Positions 12,723-25,995 of a DNA stretch of 64,000 nucleotides are shown piece after piece. The stretch spans positions 97,295,388 to 97,359,387 of the forward strand of contig OY978525.1 in the NCBI GenBank assembly GCA_963854835.1, given 5' to 3'. Source of the stretch: Megamerina dolium (taxonomy: Eukaryota > Arthropoda > Insecta > Diptera > Megamerinidae). Numbering within the stretch: the first letter of the stretch is position 1; each line of letters opens with the position of its first letter. The notes beneath the pieces are model-generated. The model had not been told where the DNA came from. It worked only from the letters and a program-made list of their open reading frames with translations, and searched no databases. The position numbers and the translations under genes are program-made.

Positions 12723-15700
12723 AATCTTATGTAGGAATTTTTAAAGTAATTATATGTTGGTACATACATACGTAATTTGCAAGACAAGTACTGGTTCTGA
12801 TTTTTCCTCCAGTTTCTCATGACATAATACATACATATGTAAATGCATAAATGTATTTATTTGACTGCATTCAAATTAAAATTAAGCCATATCGTAGTTG
12901 TTGTGGGGAAAAGAATTATATGAAAAAAAAAATCCTTTTTGTGCATGTTTATCGTGCAATGAGACACATAAACGCACGCGCACTTATGAAAATGTATACA
13001 TGATATGTATGTATATCTGTAAATACAATATATGTATACATTTTTCCATTCATTGGCAATTTTTCTGATCGTCACCGATGACTTAGCTTAATACGTACAC
13101 ATATGTAAACTTCATATATGATACATTTGTATGTCTGTCTATCTGTCTATTTGTCTTTTTGTCTTGCGATACTTACTTACCAAATGCTATTAAAATTGTA
13201 TTTTTTATTTTCCTCTTCGTTTTCTTTTGCTCATTCTTCTATGTATTTTATATTTCTTTTCGTATTAAATTATATATTTTAGTTATGTACCTTTAAAAGA
13301 GCTACATACAATCATGCGCACACACGTTAAACAAATATTTTTATTTTTACATACACAGGTATACATATATATAAGCAAACACTTATTCAAGTTAAGCAAT
13401 TAGCAAGTTCGTTTTTTTTCATTTTTTTGGATTTAAATACTATACATACTGTCTTCCTCTTCTTATGGAGGTAGTCGGTATGATTAATCCGATCGATTCA
13501 AGTTTTGCGTAATCATTTCGATGAATGAATCAAATACATATATGTAGGTATACTTGCGAGTGTGTATGTATGTAAATTTAACTGACTTTCGCACTTCCAC
13601 ATACTCATACCATGGCATGTATAAGGTGCATGCAAACAGATATACATATGTCTGTATACGAACGAGATGATTCAATCAGGACTGGGAAACCTACAATTTA
13701 CTCACACGGCAAAAAGCTAAGAATGAAGCTATTGTAGCTAAGATCAGTTTGCGGTGACTTTGCTTACTTGCTTGGGCTTGTTATGTTGTAAGTTCAATAC
13801 AGTTCAGATTTGTTTACGTACTATATGCATATGTATGGAAATCTGTGAGATATGTATATTATTTATAATATGTATATACATGCATATTTATGTATTTAAA
13901 TTTGCGTTGTTTTAAACTGCGTAAGCGCGTGTTATCATATTTATCAGCAATAGTATATAGTATAAGCAGTCATTTAACTTATTCTCTGGTTGCCGCTCTC
14001 TGTCGGTCGCAATATGCATATAAATATACGTACGTATTTAAATATAAACTGGCTTGCAAGTTGACATACGAGGGAGTGGTGGTCAAAGCGTGATAAGTGG
14101 AACTTTTTTAGAATTTATACGATTTTGGTCGATCGTCGGTTATTTGAGAGGGAGTTTGCTGAAGAAATAGGCATCACTTTGCATAATATTTTACTAAAAG
14201 TGGGCGCCTTATTCGCCAGCAAAAGAATTTCGCACATGGAATCATACCAATGATCCTAAATCCAAACAAAAAGCCATAAAGTGCTGTCAACCTTTCATTT
14301 TCACTTCAAAACGAGCTCAGAAATTACTCAGCAATAGTTATGGTATAGTTATCCATTGAATGGTCGTTGGAAAACAAATGAAATGGAAATCTAATATATT
14401 TTGTATTTTTGTTACTTCTCTCATATATAAATGTTTATAATCTTGTTGCGAAATTTCTAGATTTCTATGCGTTTCTCACGTTTTGATCGAAACGATCTCC
14501 TCAACATCTTTATAAGCAGAAAAAAAATTGGAAATGTAAACTTAGCACGTTTTGATCGCAGTGCCTTCATATTATATACAATAAAATTTGTTACCATAAT
14601 ATCAATACTTGCATGTAAATTAACTTACTATCTCTTTCTTTCTGTCTGGAAGTATTTACAAGTAACACAACAACGTTCAAACATTAATAATGCAAAATAA
14701 ATCATTGAATTACAATTAATTTGAAATTCTTTCAATGTTCATTGTAAGTACATTCATATGGGCATATCCTAAGTTACGGACGAGATATTCGTAGGAATAA
14801 AATTAGGAGCGAAAATAAAAATAAATAGTACTACGATGATGGTAAGATACATATGTTGATTATTTTGTATTATGATAGCGGGCGTTATAATATAGACGCA
14901 CTATGACAATTATGTATTATGACTATTTTCCATTAAGAAAGACAAAAGAAAATGTTTAAATCATACTTACTTATGAGGCAAAATAGTCAGGTTCTTATGG
15001 AGTTTCTTTTAGAGTTGGAGGATCTTTTCTGGGAATTGCCCATATATAGTATGTGTAATGAATTTTATTAGTATTGATCACAACTATATGTGTACGCATA
15101 TTCATTTACTTATGTACATATATATACAATACGGGGATACATGCAACAAAATATAGCACTTCTTGCAATATGATTGTGTTGTATTTTTTCAGACTAAGCG
15201 CCTTACCATTGAACCAACAGCAATAGCAATAACAACAATTATTAATACACAGCGCAACAAAATTTAAAATAAAATTGATGATGGAGGAAGAAGAAATAAA
15301 ATAATAAGAAATATGTGATAATACAGTATAAATGATAATTGTGTGAAACGATCAATATGACAGACAAATAAAGTAATGGGTGTAGTAGGTCCAGTTTTCA
15401 GTGAATCTTTCAAAGACATCTAAGTTCATGCAAATCGGATGACAGATAAAAAGCTGCGCACCTTTATGTGATAGTGTGTTCATGGCGGACCTAACCTGCG
15501 ATGGAAAGATCTAGACTGGAGAATCTGGGATGGGAGCTTGGGATTTTTCAATTCGGCCTAAATCGATTTTCGATTGTAATGGCCTCATAAGTAAGTAAGT
15601 AAAAGTAATCATAGTATCAAGAGCTGATATAAGATATTGTTTAAATTTGAAAAACATGTCCTGAATTTTAAAATTGTTTGTAACAAGTTTCTGGTGTCAA

Positions 15701-15779
15701 AATATGGAATGAAAATTGAAAGGATATCCGAAAGTTAAATAATTATATTTTAAAAATCCATAAATCAAAGCAATGCTAA
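12723..15779. other. AT-rich intergenic DNA
   Basis: No supported gene. There are simple repeats such as (TGTC)n-like CTGTCTATCTGTCTATTTGTC near 13133-13160. A segment at 14095-14350 (TTATTTGAGAGGGAGTTTGC, CGCCTTATTCGCCAGCAAAAG) has the look of decayed transposon sequence, but I cannot place it. The open frames here (12857-13075, 13890-14093, 14467-14700) read as simple sequence. Confidence 0.45.
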
Positions 15780-16250
15780 TTACTTTTATGATTCGAAAGG
15801 TTTAATTCACAGAGAATTCATCAGAGATTTCGACAGACGGTCACCAGAGAATAATATTTAAAAGTTTTAAAACGATTATGAGCAAAGATTGGTCCTACGC
15901 GTGCAATTCTTGAATATGTAAAAGATAATCAAATATTTTTATTGCACGATAATTCATCGTCTTACAAAATCTTTGCAGTTAAATAGTTTTTGACTAAAAA
16001 TTACGTTTTTCTCATTGACTACCCACAATATTCGTTTGATCTCTCATCATGTAATTATTTTCTTTTCCTTAAGCGGAAATTTGCAATGGAAGTATTATGT
16101 AATAATGATTTTACAGCGATTATGAAGCGGCCCTGACGTAGGTGATAAAAAATATTTCTTCTGATGACTATAAAAAATCAATGAAAACATTAATTGACGT
16201 TGTATTGAGTTAAATGGAGACTATTTTGAATAAAAACATAACTTTCAAAA
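15780..16250 (+). mobile_element. Decayed mariner-type transposase (C-terminal half)
   Basis: The plus strand shows a broken catalytic half of a mariner-like transposase. It has an HDNSSSYKIFA segment (family: HxDNAPxH) near 15945-15975, then FLTKNYVFLIDYPQYSFDLS followed by CNYFLF near 15990-16065. The latter pair corresponds to the family motif PPYSPDLAPCDFFLFPKLK. A VKWRLF-like end (family: GxYFE) lies near 16215. Numerous stops and frameshifts make it inactive. It resembles the FLAK..CDFFLFPKLK subgroup more than the other mariners in this window, so it appears to be a separate lineage. Confidence 0.65.
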
Positions 16251-17239
16251 GAAAATCGAATGGCCCGTATTGATAGTCAAAATTAATAACATCTTAAATT
16301 TAGTATTGCATTTTTAACAGATGCTTTCATAGGGAATACGCCAAAAAAATCAATTCTAAAGTTAACTTTGAGTACAACTACACGCCAGTGTGTTTTATTG
16401 AAGATATCAATTTCAGATGGTTATTTAAAGGGCCGTAGTTAGAATCATTTTAAAGTTAGGATTGGCTTTTTAACAGATTTTTCTATCGGAAATAAATGAA
16501 ACTAGTTGATTGTAACTTTAAAATGATTCTAACTTTGTATATAACTATTAATGCTCTATTGTTGTAAAGTTAAAAATTTTGTAATTGTGGATTTGCTCAT
16601 TTTCTAATGAAAAACGACATATTTTTCGGTTTTCAGTGTACTTTTTTTCCATTGCACAGAGATGTTACTTATCCATATATTATTATTAAAACATCAAAAA
16701 TGCTATAATTACAATAAGTAGAAAGGAGAAGGAAAAATTTGTTATCGATTTATTTCACTATTTTTCAAATATTTTATCAATAAATAAATATTTAAAATTG
16801 GTTCTCTTTGAAATCTATATATAAAATAAAAATCAAATTAACTCTGTTTAAGAAACTTAGCATATTGTTGGCCCAAAGGTAGCGAGTTGTCGAATAAAAT
16901 ATGACTAATATAAATATATACGTATATGTATGGTAACATAAAAGAAGTACATATAACAATACCACATAACAAAAAATTCATTTCTTCAATTCAATCAATC
17001 AATATGATTCGATTTAGAACAGTTTTTTGTGTTGCACTGTGTTATTATAATATTATTGGGTTTTTTTGCTGTAACAAAATGCCATTGAAACGTGGTTGCA
17101 ATATCTGGCTGCGTCTGTACAACGATATATACATATATGCTTGTATTAGTGTGATTGCTATTGAAGCGCAAATGAAACTTAAAATAAAAAAGCACAAAAA
17201 TATCAGCAACAAAATTCATACTTCTCAATACACATAGGC
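16251..17239. other. AT-rich intergenic DNA with a small hairpin repeat
   Basis: No gene. The 16265-16560 part has several diverged copies of a motif like AGAATCATTTTAAAGTTA followed by TTTTTAACAGAT, and includes the hairpin annotated at 16437-16534. A 103-codon frame at 16926-17237 is open on both strands and has no recognisable content. Confidence 0.4.
16437..16534. repeat. 22-bp perfect inverted repeat (MITE-like hairpin)
   Basis: Positions 16437-16458 (key part TTAGAATCATTTTAAAGTTA) are an exact reverse complement of 16513-16534, with a 54-bp spacer. A diverged relative occurs at about 40247-40345 (TAGAATCACCTTAAAGTC ... AAAAGCTTTAAGATG), which points to a dispersed small foldback family rather than a chance palindrome. 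Confidence 0.6.
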
Positions 17240-19200
17240 AATATAAGAATGCAACCTCGAACTAACGAAACGAAACGAGAAATGAAATAAACGAAGCGCA
17301 TACGCATCATGCGCATATGCAGCAAATGCATTGAATGGGGGGACGCATTTATTCAGACAGCAAAACAACTAACTAGCTAGCTAAGTAAAGTCGTTCAGTT
17401 GACTTTAGCAACAGTTGAAGCAACAACTTACTAACAACAACAACAACAACAACAACAACAACGACTGATAGGAGGCAAGTTGTAGAATTCAATGTGTGCG
17501 ATCATACATAAAGTATAACTGTGTGTAAGTGTTTGCGTGTGTTGACATTAATATTCTTGTTGTTGTTGCTTTTGCTGTTCTGTTTTCATATTTTTAAACT
17601 AAACACATCGATACACACACAAACACACTTGCACGATACGTAGATGTGTATGTCCATGTTAAGGTGCTTAATATGTACGAGTACATACCTAAATACAATC
17701 ATATGATTATGTTTGTACGAACATATGTACTAGTATCTATCAAATACAGAATGTCTGATTCGGTACGTGTTGTGTTTTTAAAGCTTGATTTAAAAAATTA
17801 AAACCTTTTTTTTTTTTGTCATCGAAACGCCGCTGAAAATAATAATGTTAACAACAAAATATTGTACATTTATATGGTAGGTAGAAGAATAAGGAATGTG
17901 ATGTTGTTGTCGTCGTTTTGAAAAAAAAAAACAAAAAAGTATACATAAAGAGAAAAAGCTACAAATCCAGTCTGATTATTCGATGAAGGTACACACATAT
18001 ACATATGTAAGGAGATATCGCCAAGCAATGAACTAACCAATCAAGTATCCATCTACAGCAGTTAATAACGCGCGCGCATTTATCTCAGCACTCAGCACCC
18101 ATTTGAGCACACTAACAACTTACTACTAGATAATCGACTGACTAACTAACTAACTCACCTGTATTGTATGTCAGATAGACGCGACAAAATCAATCGCTCT
18201 GGTTTCGCCTTAAAGATGTATATTATTTTAATATTGCTCTGCTTGATGCGTTGCTATAGTTAGTATGTTGAATGCGTTGTATGCGAAAATTGGCGAGAAC
18301 GCGAATATGCCGGTGTTAACTGCTGCTCTGAATCAATGAATGCATAAAAGTGGGCACGTCGTCTTGCGTCTCAAGCGATGCCGCTATTACGCTGTATATT
18401 TATTTTAATTTTAGGGTAGTCAAGCAAGTAGAATATATACTATGTAAATATATTAGGTATTCTCAATTTGTGACTATTATTTTTGTTGCTATTTATGTTT
18501 TATGCACTAATCCGATTTATAATAATAATTATCAAACACCGCGCCGCGCGTTGTAAAACAAACAAAAAAGCGAAAGTTTAATAAACGTGCTGACAGAATG
18601 TTGATCGATTTAATGATTAACAACTACATATAAGTACAGTGATCTAATAAAGAACTCTTACAACGATGTCAACATTAACAAGATAACAAAAATTATTATA
18701 AAAATAAAAGCAAAACAAACTCAAAAAGGCACTAGATTATTTAATTTTGTTGTTGTTGTTGTTCTATGTACTCTATATATTGTATGTTTACAAATAAATA
18801 TTTTGTCGCGTTCCTAATCACAACCGTTTTCGCGGACTGCCCAAAGACAACTAAAAGAAAATGTTTGACTTTTACTGTGGCTGGTTTTGGGCGCAATAGC
18901 GCCAACAGTAAATACTGCAAAGCAAATACCGCCGACGCCGCGTGATATGAGAAGAGAACGCAGAAGCACCAATCAACCAGCCAAAAACACAAAGAGTCAA
19001 CCAGCCAGCAATGACGAACCAACAACCAAGTACGAGCCGAACGAACGAAAACAGCGCACAGCACAAAAACATACAGAACAGAAAAAGAATTGAATTAAAT
19101 ATGATACATGTGTAGTACAACAAAATACTCATGCATACGGGACGAACTGAACTGAACTCTATTCAACGACGACCGTAAAATACATATGTACATATGGTTG
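17240..19200. promoter_or_regulatory. CAA-rich, GC-elevated stretch, possible promoter/5' UTR
   Basis: Compared with its flanks this region has more GC and typical fly 5'-UTR composition: a (CAA)10 run at 17433-17462, ACTAACTAACTAAC, AACAAAAT and CAGC-type words, and GCGCGCGC near 18070. The plus strand at 18890-19090 is A/C-rich with many CAACCAGCC words. An open minus-strand frame at 18741-19064 (107 codons) is translated CAA/GTT repeat and probably not coding. No start codon of a known gene and no downstream exon could be connected. Promoter identity is an inference from composition only. Confidence 0.25.
17433..17463. repeat. (CAA)n microsatellite
   Basis: Ten uninterrupted CAA units on the plus strand. 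A second run of similar type lies at 41527-41549. Confidence 0.9.
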
Positions 19201-22200
19201 TAGGGGATTGTCGGGTAGATGAATGGGACGGACGAATTCTGATGAACTATTAAAAATGACATCGGTTAATCATTGTTCAACGATGAATATACTACGTGGG
19301 TTTAGTAAGGGACGTTAATCTTCTGTGATATACAAAAATTTCCACAAGGCACTATGGCATAGAACTGAATATGCGATGCCACTTTAAAACCAGGAAAATA
19401 AGCAAGTAAATTAACTGAATTTTAATGAAATGTTCATTCTTACAATACCAGTTGTGCCGGACTTAATACCGGATTCAGACCACAGCTGTCTTTCTGACAT
19501 AATACCCGATTTTTTATTATTGAGGAAACCTATAAAATTGATAAGCTGCAAATAGTGGCACTGTTTTCAATAAAAGTAGAATGCTTCCGGCGACCGAAGC
19601 GTGAAATTATTGCTGAATCTAGGAAATAATACACTATTGATAACTACACTTTCAAAGTAGTACAGTAGCTCCGTTTATCTTGAACTCAGCGTTAGCACTA
19701 ATAAGATGTTAGTTTTAAAATAATGTGAATATCAACCAGCTCCGTGCATTGATTAGACGTCGATCACAATACACAAGAACGAAAATCACACTCTTTAAAT
19801 CTTTCGCTAGGTCTTCCCCTACATATAATACAGTTTAAGAACTTTTCACCTTAGATGTATAATATTTTCAAGAAAAATCCTTCATACAGTTATTGAAAAT
19901 ATTTACACTGGCCAAGAGTTCCGAATAAGTTTTTTGACAAAAAACTGAATTAAGGAAGGCCAAACGTATTTGTGCACAAAAAAAAGTGTATATTCTAACT
20001 CCAAAGATTATTTCTGAACACATTTCTGATAACTTCGCAGCGTGATAAATACATAAATATTTTCGGTGAACATTGAAATTCACTGCCAGCATTTGGAAGA
20101 ACATTTTATCGCCTATCGTCAAAGTGTCACTACTTCGTCACTAGTGGAAGTTAATAAGGCGATAGGAGCGAGTTTTACCTGAACAAAATATGTATATTTC
20201 TATCGCATTTTCATGGTCTCAACAGAAACTCAGACGATTTTTACTTTAAATAATGAACAAAGCATTTCAATTTCTTTCAAGTACGCGTTGTAGTGTTGTT
20301 CTTCCCATTGAATGTTCTCCTTTTCGAGATTCAAAGATAAAATGAAGCAAAGATAAATGAAAAATGTATTCATGAACATGTAGATATTTATTTAAAAAAT
20401 TAAAATATACACACAAAAAAATCCACAGTACACATTTCACATTTTCTTTTTTTTTTATAAAAACATCAACTTCCTGGGGATTCGTTTTTGACACTTCTTA
20501 AACTCTCGCCTAAGGCATTTCAATTCGACACTTGTTAGTGTCACAAAGGCGTGACGGATATTTTTTTAAATATCAAAGCATTCATTATGAAGTAAAATTC
20601 AGTAAAACACGCTTATCTGGTGATGATGGATCACATATCACTAATCGTGTCTAGCACTCCCAAGATTGCTACTTATTCCACTCTCTCGATATGCTCAAAA
20701 CCCTTTCACTTTACGAACAATATGGACTAAATTAAACTAGAAGTGATCATTTGGCAAGTCATTAATGAAATAGTAAAGCCATTTGTGGTGCCGAGATGAA
20801 CATTTGAAAATATGGCGGTATCCCGAACCACCCGCCAATCCCCTATGTATACACATATGTCTGTAGATATAAAAAAAGCATGTAGTAAAGAAAGTACACA
20901 ATGTGTAACGCAAATAGGTGCTATGTTCAATAATTGTACTCTGTTGGCATATTCATCGGTATTGCCGCACTCATTTGGGCGCCACACTGGCAATACTTTA
21001 TAAGTTAGCCTGTAGCGCATAAATAATGTTTAAAACGCACAAATACAACGTCAAAAATCGCAAAAAATATATTCGAACCATATGACTTCTTGTATGAGGA
21101 CAGTAAATGCGCTAAGCTACTCGTTTAGTACAATAAACATATATGTACTATGAGTTGAGTAAAATGCGATCAAGCGTTCGCTAAAAATTTTATTCTATCT
21201 TTAGAGCATGGTTTTGAAATCATGTGTTCATGTAAGATACACATACATACATATATGTAGATATGTAACTTTAATACATTTCTTTTTCTATCTATAATCA
21301 CACTGACATTTGACCGCCGTGGATGATTACTTTCGTATTTAGATATATTTTTTTCTGGTTAAAAAGATATTTTGATCAATTTTGGTAAATGTAATAGTAA
21401 TTTGGCGATATGAGTTTTATAAGACGAGTTTTATAATTCAATTTCCTACTCTGACTTAATTGATATTATCTATAATTTTCCGTATTTAAGGAATTCATTC
21501 ACCATTTTAACTACTAACTATATTGTATAAAGTGAAGATTTTAAATTTTACTATACGTAATAGTGAATAATGTAACAAAAATAAGTCAATACGAGTTAGC
21601 ATAAAAGATCTCTTTGGTCGCAGTGCAGCGTAGAATCAACATTTTTGTAATAATAAACCAAAATTGAGAAATTATGAAAATATCAATGAAATTTTTGATA
21701 TTCGGATAATTGATAATATATATTTGACTCTATTTTACTACACATATACCAATATATTCTTACACTGAGCTAAAAAAATAGTAAAATCAAATGAAAACGT
21801 ACTTGAACCAAGTACAAAAGTATTCAAAAGTACTGTGATGTGTGAAATATTTAAATCAAATATGTGTGTATTTGAAATGTAATTAAATATGGAAATATTT
21901 GAATCAAATATGCGAGTATTTGCAATATGTTTAAATACCTTTAAATATTTGAATCAAATATAAGCAAATTTGGAATAAGATTAAATGCGAAAATATTCGA
22001 TTTGAATATGCATACCATACATACTTATTAAAATGTTAAATTAAAAGAAGAAAATGTTGAATTTTTTGAAAAATTTATTTTTATTTAAAAATTGGCACAT
22101 TTTTTATTAAGAAGAGGATCTTAAATACTATGGTATCTTAAAAATGTATTACCATTAGCAATAGAAAAGTAAAAAGGACGACATCGAAATAGCTTAACAT

Positions 22201-23858
22201 AGAAACACAATAAAAATGTAAAAAGTACCAATTCTTTTGAATCCTCCAATTCCTTGCAAAAGTGATTTGCATACGGGATTCACAATATTCATGTAATAAT
22301 ATAGCACACTCTTTGTTTGAAGGATGACCACTTTGATGTAAGCAGATGCTCTTTACTGCAAACTATGGACCTCTTGCATTATTATCTCTCATTAATAAAA
22401 TCAGCTTGCTACACATGACTCAAAAGATAAATAACAAAATTCAAATTTTATATACTATTTTTGAAATATTGATTAAAATTCAAATAAAAAACATTTAGTT
22501 TTACTATGCATTTATTCGCTTAGTGTAGGAATACCCTTTATTTAAAAATTTTAATATTATTTTTTTCTGCTTAAGAAAAATTCTTTTTGATCCTGATTTA
22601 AAAAGTCATTTTATTTTTGAGTAACAAGTAAAATGGTTGTTCCATCCATATTTAATTTTAGAAAGCATCAAACTACACAGTTATAATTTTTAATTTTCAT
22701 TACTATTCAGTTATTACTATAATATTTTGCTTGGTCGCGAACACAAGAAATACGAAGAAAGCCATGTTTTTTCTTCAAAGGTAAATCAAATGTTTTTATT
22801 AAACACGCTTCTTCCAAGTAGTAAGAATGTACAATTTTATATAGCTTTCACGTCGACCGGAAAGGGACAATCTTAATTAAGCAACGAAAAAAACAAAACT
22901 AAATTGTAATAACTAATAAGCATTAGACATTAAATTGACTACCAGAATAATAATAATAAACAAATTGTATCTATATAAAATTAAAACACAATTTGGCTGA
23001 TAGATTTGTCTGTTATAGCATCGTTATCATATAATGGCATCATAAAAATAAATGCTATATCATTCACATTTTCGAACGCGTAAACTAATTCATCCGCAGG
23101 TCTATAAAACTATTACTTGTGAACTAAGGATATGCCGAAAATATGCAGCTTACACGAAAAAAAGTAATAGGTTATTAATAAGAGCATATGGTACAAATTT
23201 CTTTTATTAATAAATTAACAAACAATAGATGTAAAGTCGACAACTTCAGCTTATATTAAGCTGAGTGTCTGAAGAATTCAATGTTTTATCAAATTACAAA
23301 AAAAAAAACCAAAAGTTGTAAATTAAAAAATAAATAATTAAATCAAATAATCATACCCTTAGCAATAATTGTAGCCGTTCAAAATGGCGTAAAAATCAAT
23401 TGTGAACGTTTCGAAAGTAAAAAGTAATCATTTTAATCTTCGAATGTTATCAGAGTTGCTTTTTTCAATTTATTGCTGTAAATTAACAGATATTTATCAA
23501 ATAAAAACTTTCGATTAAAATTAAAAGTCGAATTCCAGATAGTATTGGTTCAAGGTATATTAATAGTGGTAGAGCAATTGTAAAAGATTCCTCTTGAGTG
23601 CGCCATATAATATCAGAAACTGGCTTCATATAGTGTCAAACTAGTGTGTTTGTTGTTTTCTTTTCTACTTCTTCTTCTTTTTCTACGTGTTGTTTTATTT
23701 ACTTTTCCTCATTCATTCGTGAAAACTCTTCTTAATGGCTCTACCTTATATTAAGACACCCCGGAATTGGTTAAAAGAAACCATCTCCGAACACTTTCCA
23801 TAAATTCTTAGAATTAAGTTCGAACTCAACGAAGGCAATTGTCGTCCAATTTTGATAG
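19201..23858. other. AT-rich intergenic DNA upstream of RpS23
   Basis: No gene seen. It holds a degenerate tandem repeat (21843-22010, separate entry) and short inverted pairs. Frames at 19868-20122, 20267-20494 and 20727-21020 lack splice context and show no family features. The 20812-21020 segment is open on both strands, but I do not recognise it. Confidence 0.45.
21843..22010. repeat. Degenerate roughly 50-bp tandem repeat, three units
   Basis: The motif GAATCAAATATG with flanking AAATATTT recurs at about 21845, 21893 and 21945. Each is followed by a GTATTTGNAAT-like and a TTAAAT-like part. The spacing is about 48-55 bp. It is a small decayed minisatellite. Confidence 0.5.
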
Positions 23859-23924
23859 ATCGATATAATTTTGGCATTCACTCTTTCTTTTATTTCCGCC
23901 ATTGCTTGAGACGGTTTAGAAATT
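23859..23924 (+). promoter_or_regulatory. RpS23: RpS23 core promoter and 5' TOP leader
   Basis: Directly upstream of the RpS23 start is a pyrimidine tract, CTCTTTCTTTT (23881-23891). It matches the TCT initiator that marks ribosomal protein genes in flies, and it gives a 5' TOP start to the mRNA. The likely start site is the C near 23881-23883, which gives a leader of about 40 nt. An ATCGATA element (23859-23865) is a partial DRE-type site about 20 bp upstream. Placement of the start site is inferred from motif only. Confidence 0.6.
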
Positions 23925-25045
<1,121 letters not shown>

Positions 25046-25995
25046 ACCAATACAATAATTTTTATTGTAGTTGTAATTACTTTTTATTGAAAAAATATAT
25101 GTAAACAAACAAAAAAATATGGAAAACCAATGAATGTTTCAATTTTGTTAAAAGTGTAGAGTGGCCTTGTGTATATACAGGTGGTATTAATAGGCTCTGA
25201 AGGTGTTTGGCCGAGCTTCTCTTTCAGTGGTGTGTGTGTTAAATTTCAAGTGTTGGTCGATTTCGAACCTAAGAACTATAGTGACGTCATTCACAATTTT
25301 CAGTTTCGTCTCGTCATACCAACTGAGCTACGACGGGTATATAGGGTATAGCAAAATAATCATAATCTGACGAAGTAACACGCTGTCGGCCATGCTACAT
25401 AAAGGCGTGGTAAATGACAAAATTTTTTAATTAGGTATTTTACAGATTCCGTTTGTCTAAGCAGATGGAAGATTTAAGCCCTTCCATTCACAATAGTATA
25501 ACTTTGCTCAAATTCATCCAAGCTTTGCCGATTCAAATTTTTGCATTTCCATACTAACCAGGAATCGAAAATTGTTATCTCAAATAAGAAAGTAAAAATG
25601 CTGGTAATTATGAAATTTGCCGAAATTCTATGTTGGCTTGACCACTTTTAGCAGCGGCACAAATGTTATATTGAAAAGTGCTAGTTTGTACAAATATTTC
25701 TGTACAAAAGTATGCAAATCATTTCATTAGAAAACAAATTTTATCTTGATTTACAATAATGATTACGATATCATGTACCCTATCCTATAATAAAAACAAC
25801 TACATGCGTTTATAACTAATAAATAAAGTCCATTTAATAGATTTACGGAAGAATATTATTCTCAGTATTAGATTTATAGAAATTTACACAAATGATATTT
25901 GTATTCATGTATTTATCTGTAAGTATATTTTATGGCATAGCGCCACACTTCAACTATCATAGCATTAACTTTCCTTATTCCATAGTTTAATTCAT
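25046..25995. other. Gap between convergent RpS23 and Mtor 3' ends
   Basis: It holds the RpS23 3' UTR (AT-rich, with TTTTTATTG words just after the stop), a SINE fragment at 25191-25337, then unannotated AT-rich DNA and the 3' UTR of Mtor on the other strand. No additional gene seen. Confidence 0.6.
25191..25337 (-). mobile_element. tRNA-derived SINE fragment
   Basis: The plus strand shows AGGCTCTGAAGGTGTTTGGC, then CGAGCTTCTCTTTCAGTGG and TGTGTGTTAAATTTCAAG, which is the tail end of the SINE seen at 673-1011. It then reaches CAACTGAGCTACGACGGG, the reverse complement of a tRNA-like A box (CGTAGCTCAGTTGG). Most of the body between head and tail is missing. It lies between two convergent housekeeping genes, where it could affect 3'-end formation, but nothing in the sequence shows that it does. 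Confidence 0.6.

Noticed and set aside
18741..19132. 107-codon minus-strand frame rich in Leu/Cys/Trp
   Set aside because: It is open on both strands, ends in a CAA/GTT repeat translation, has no splice or homology support, and lies in a region better read as plus-strand UTR-like sequence.
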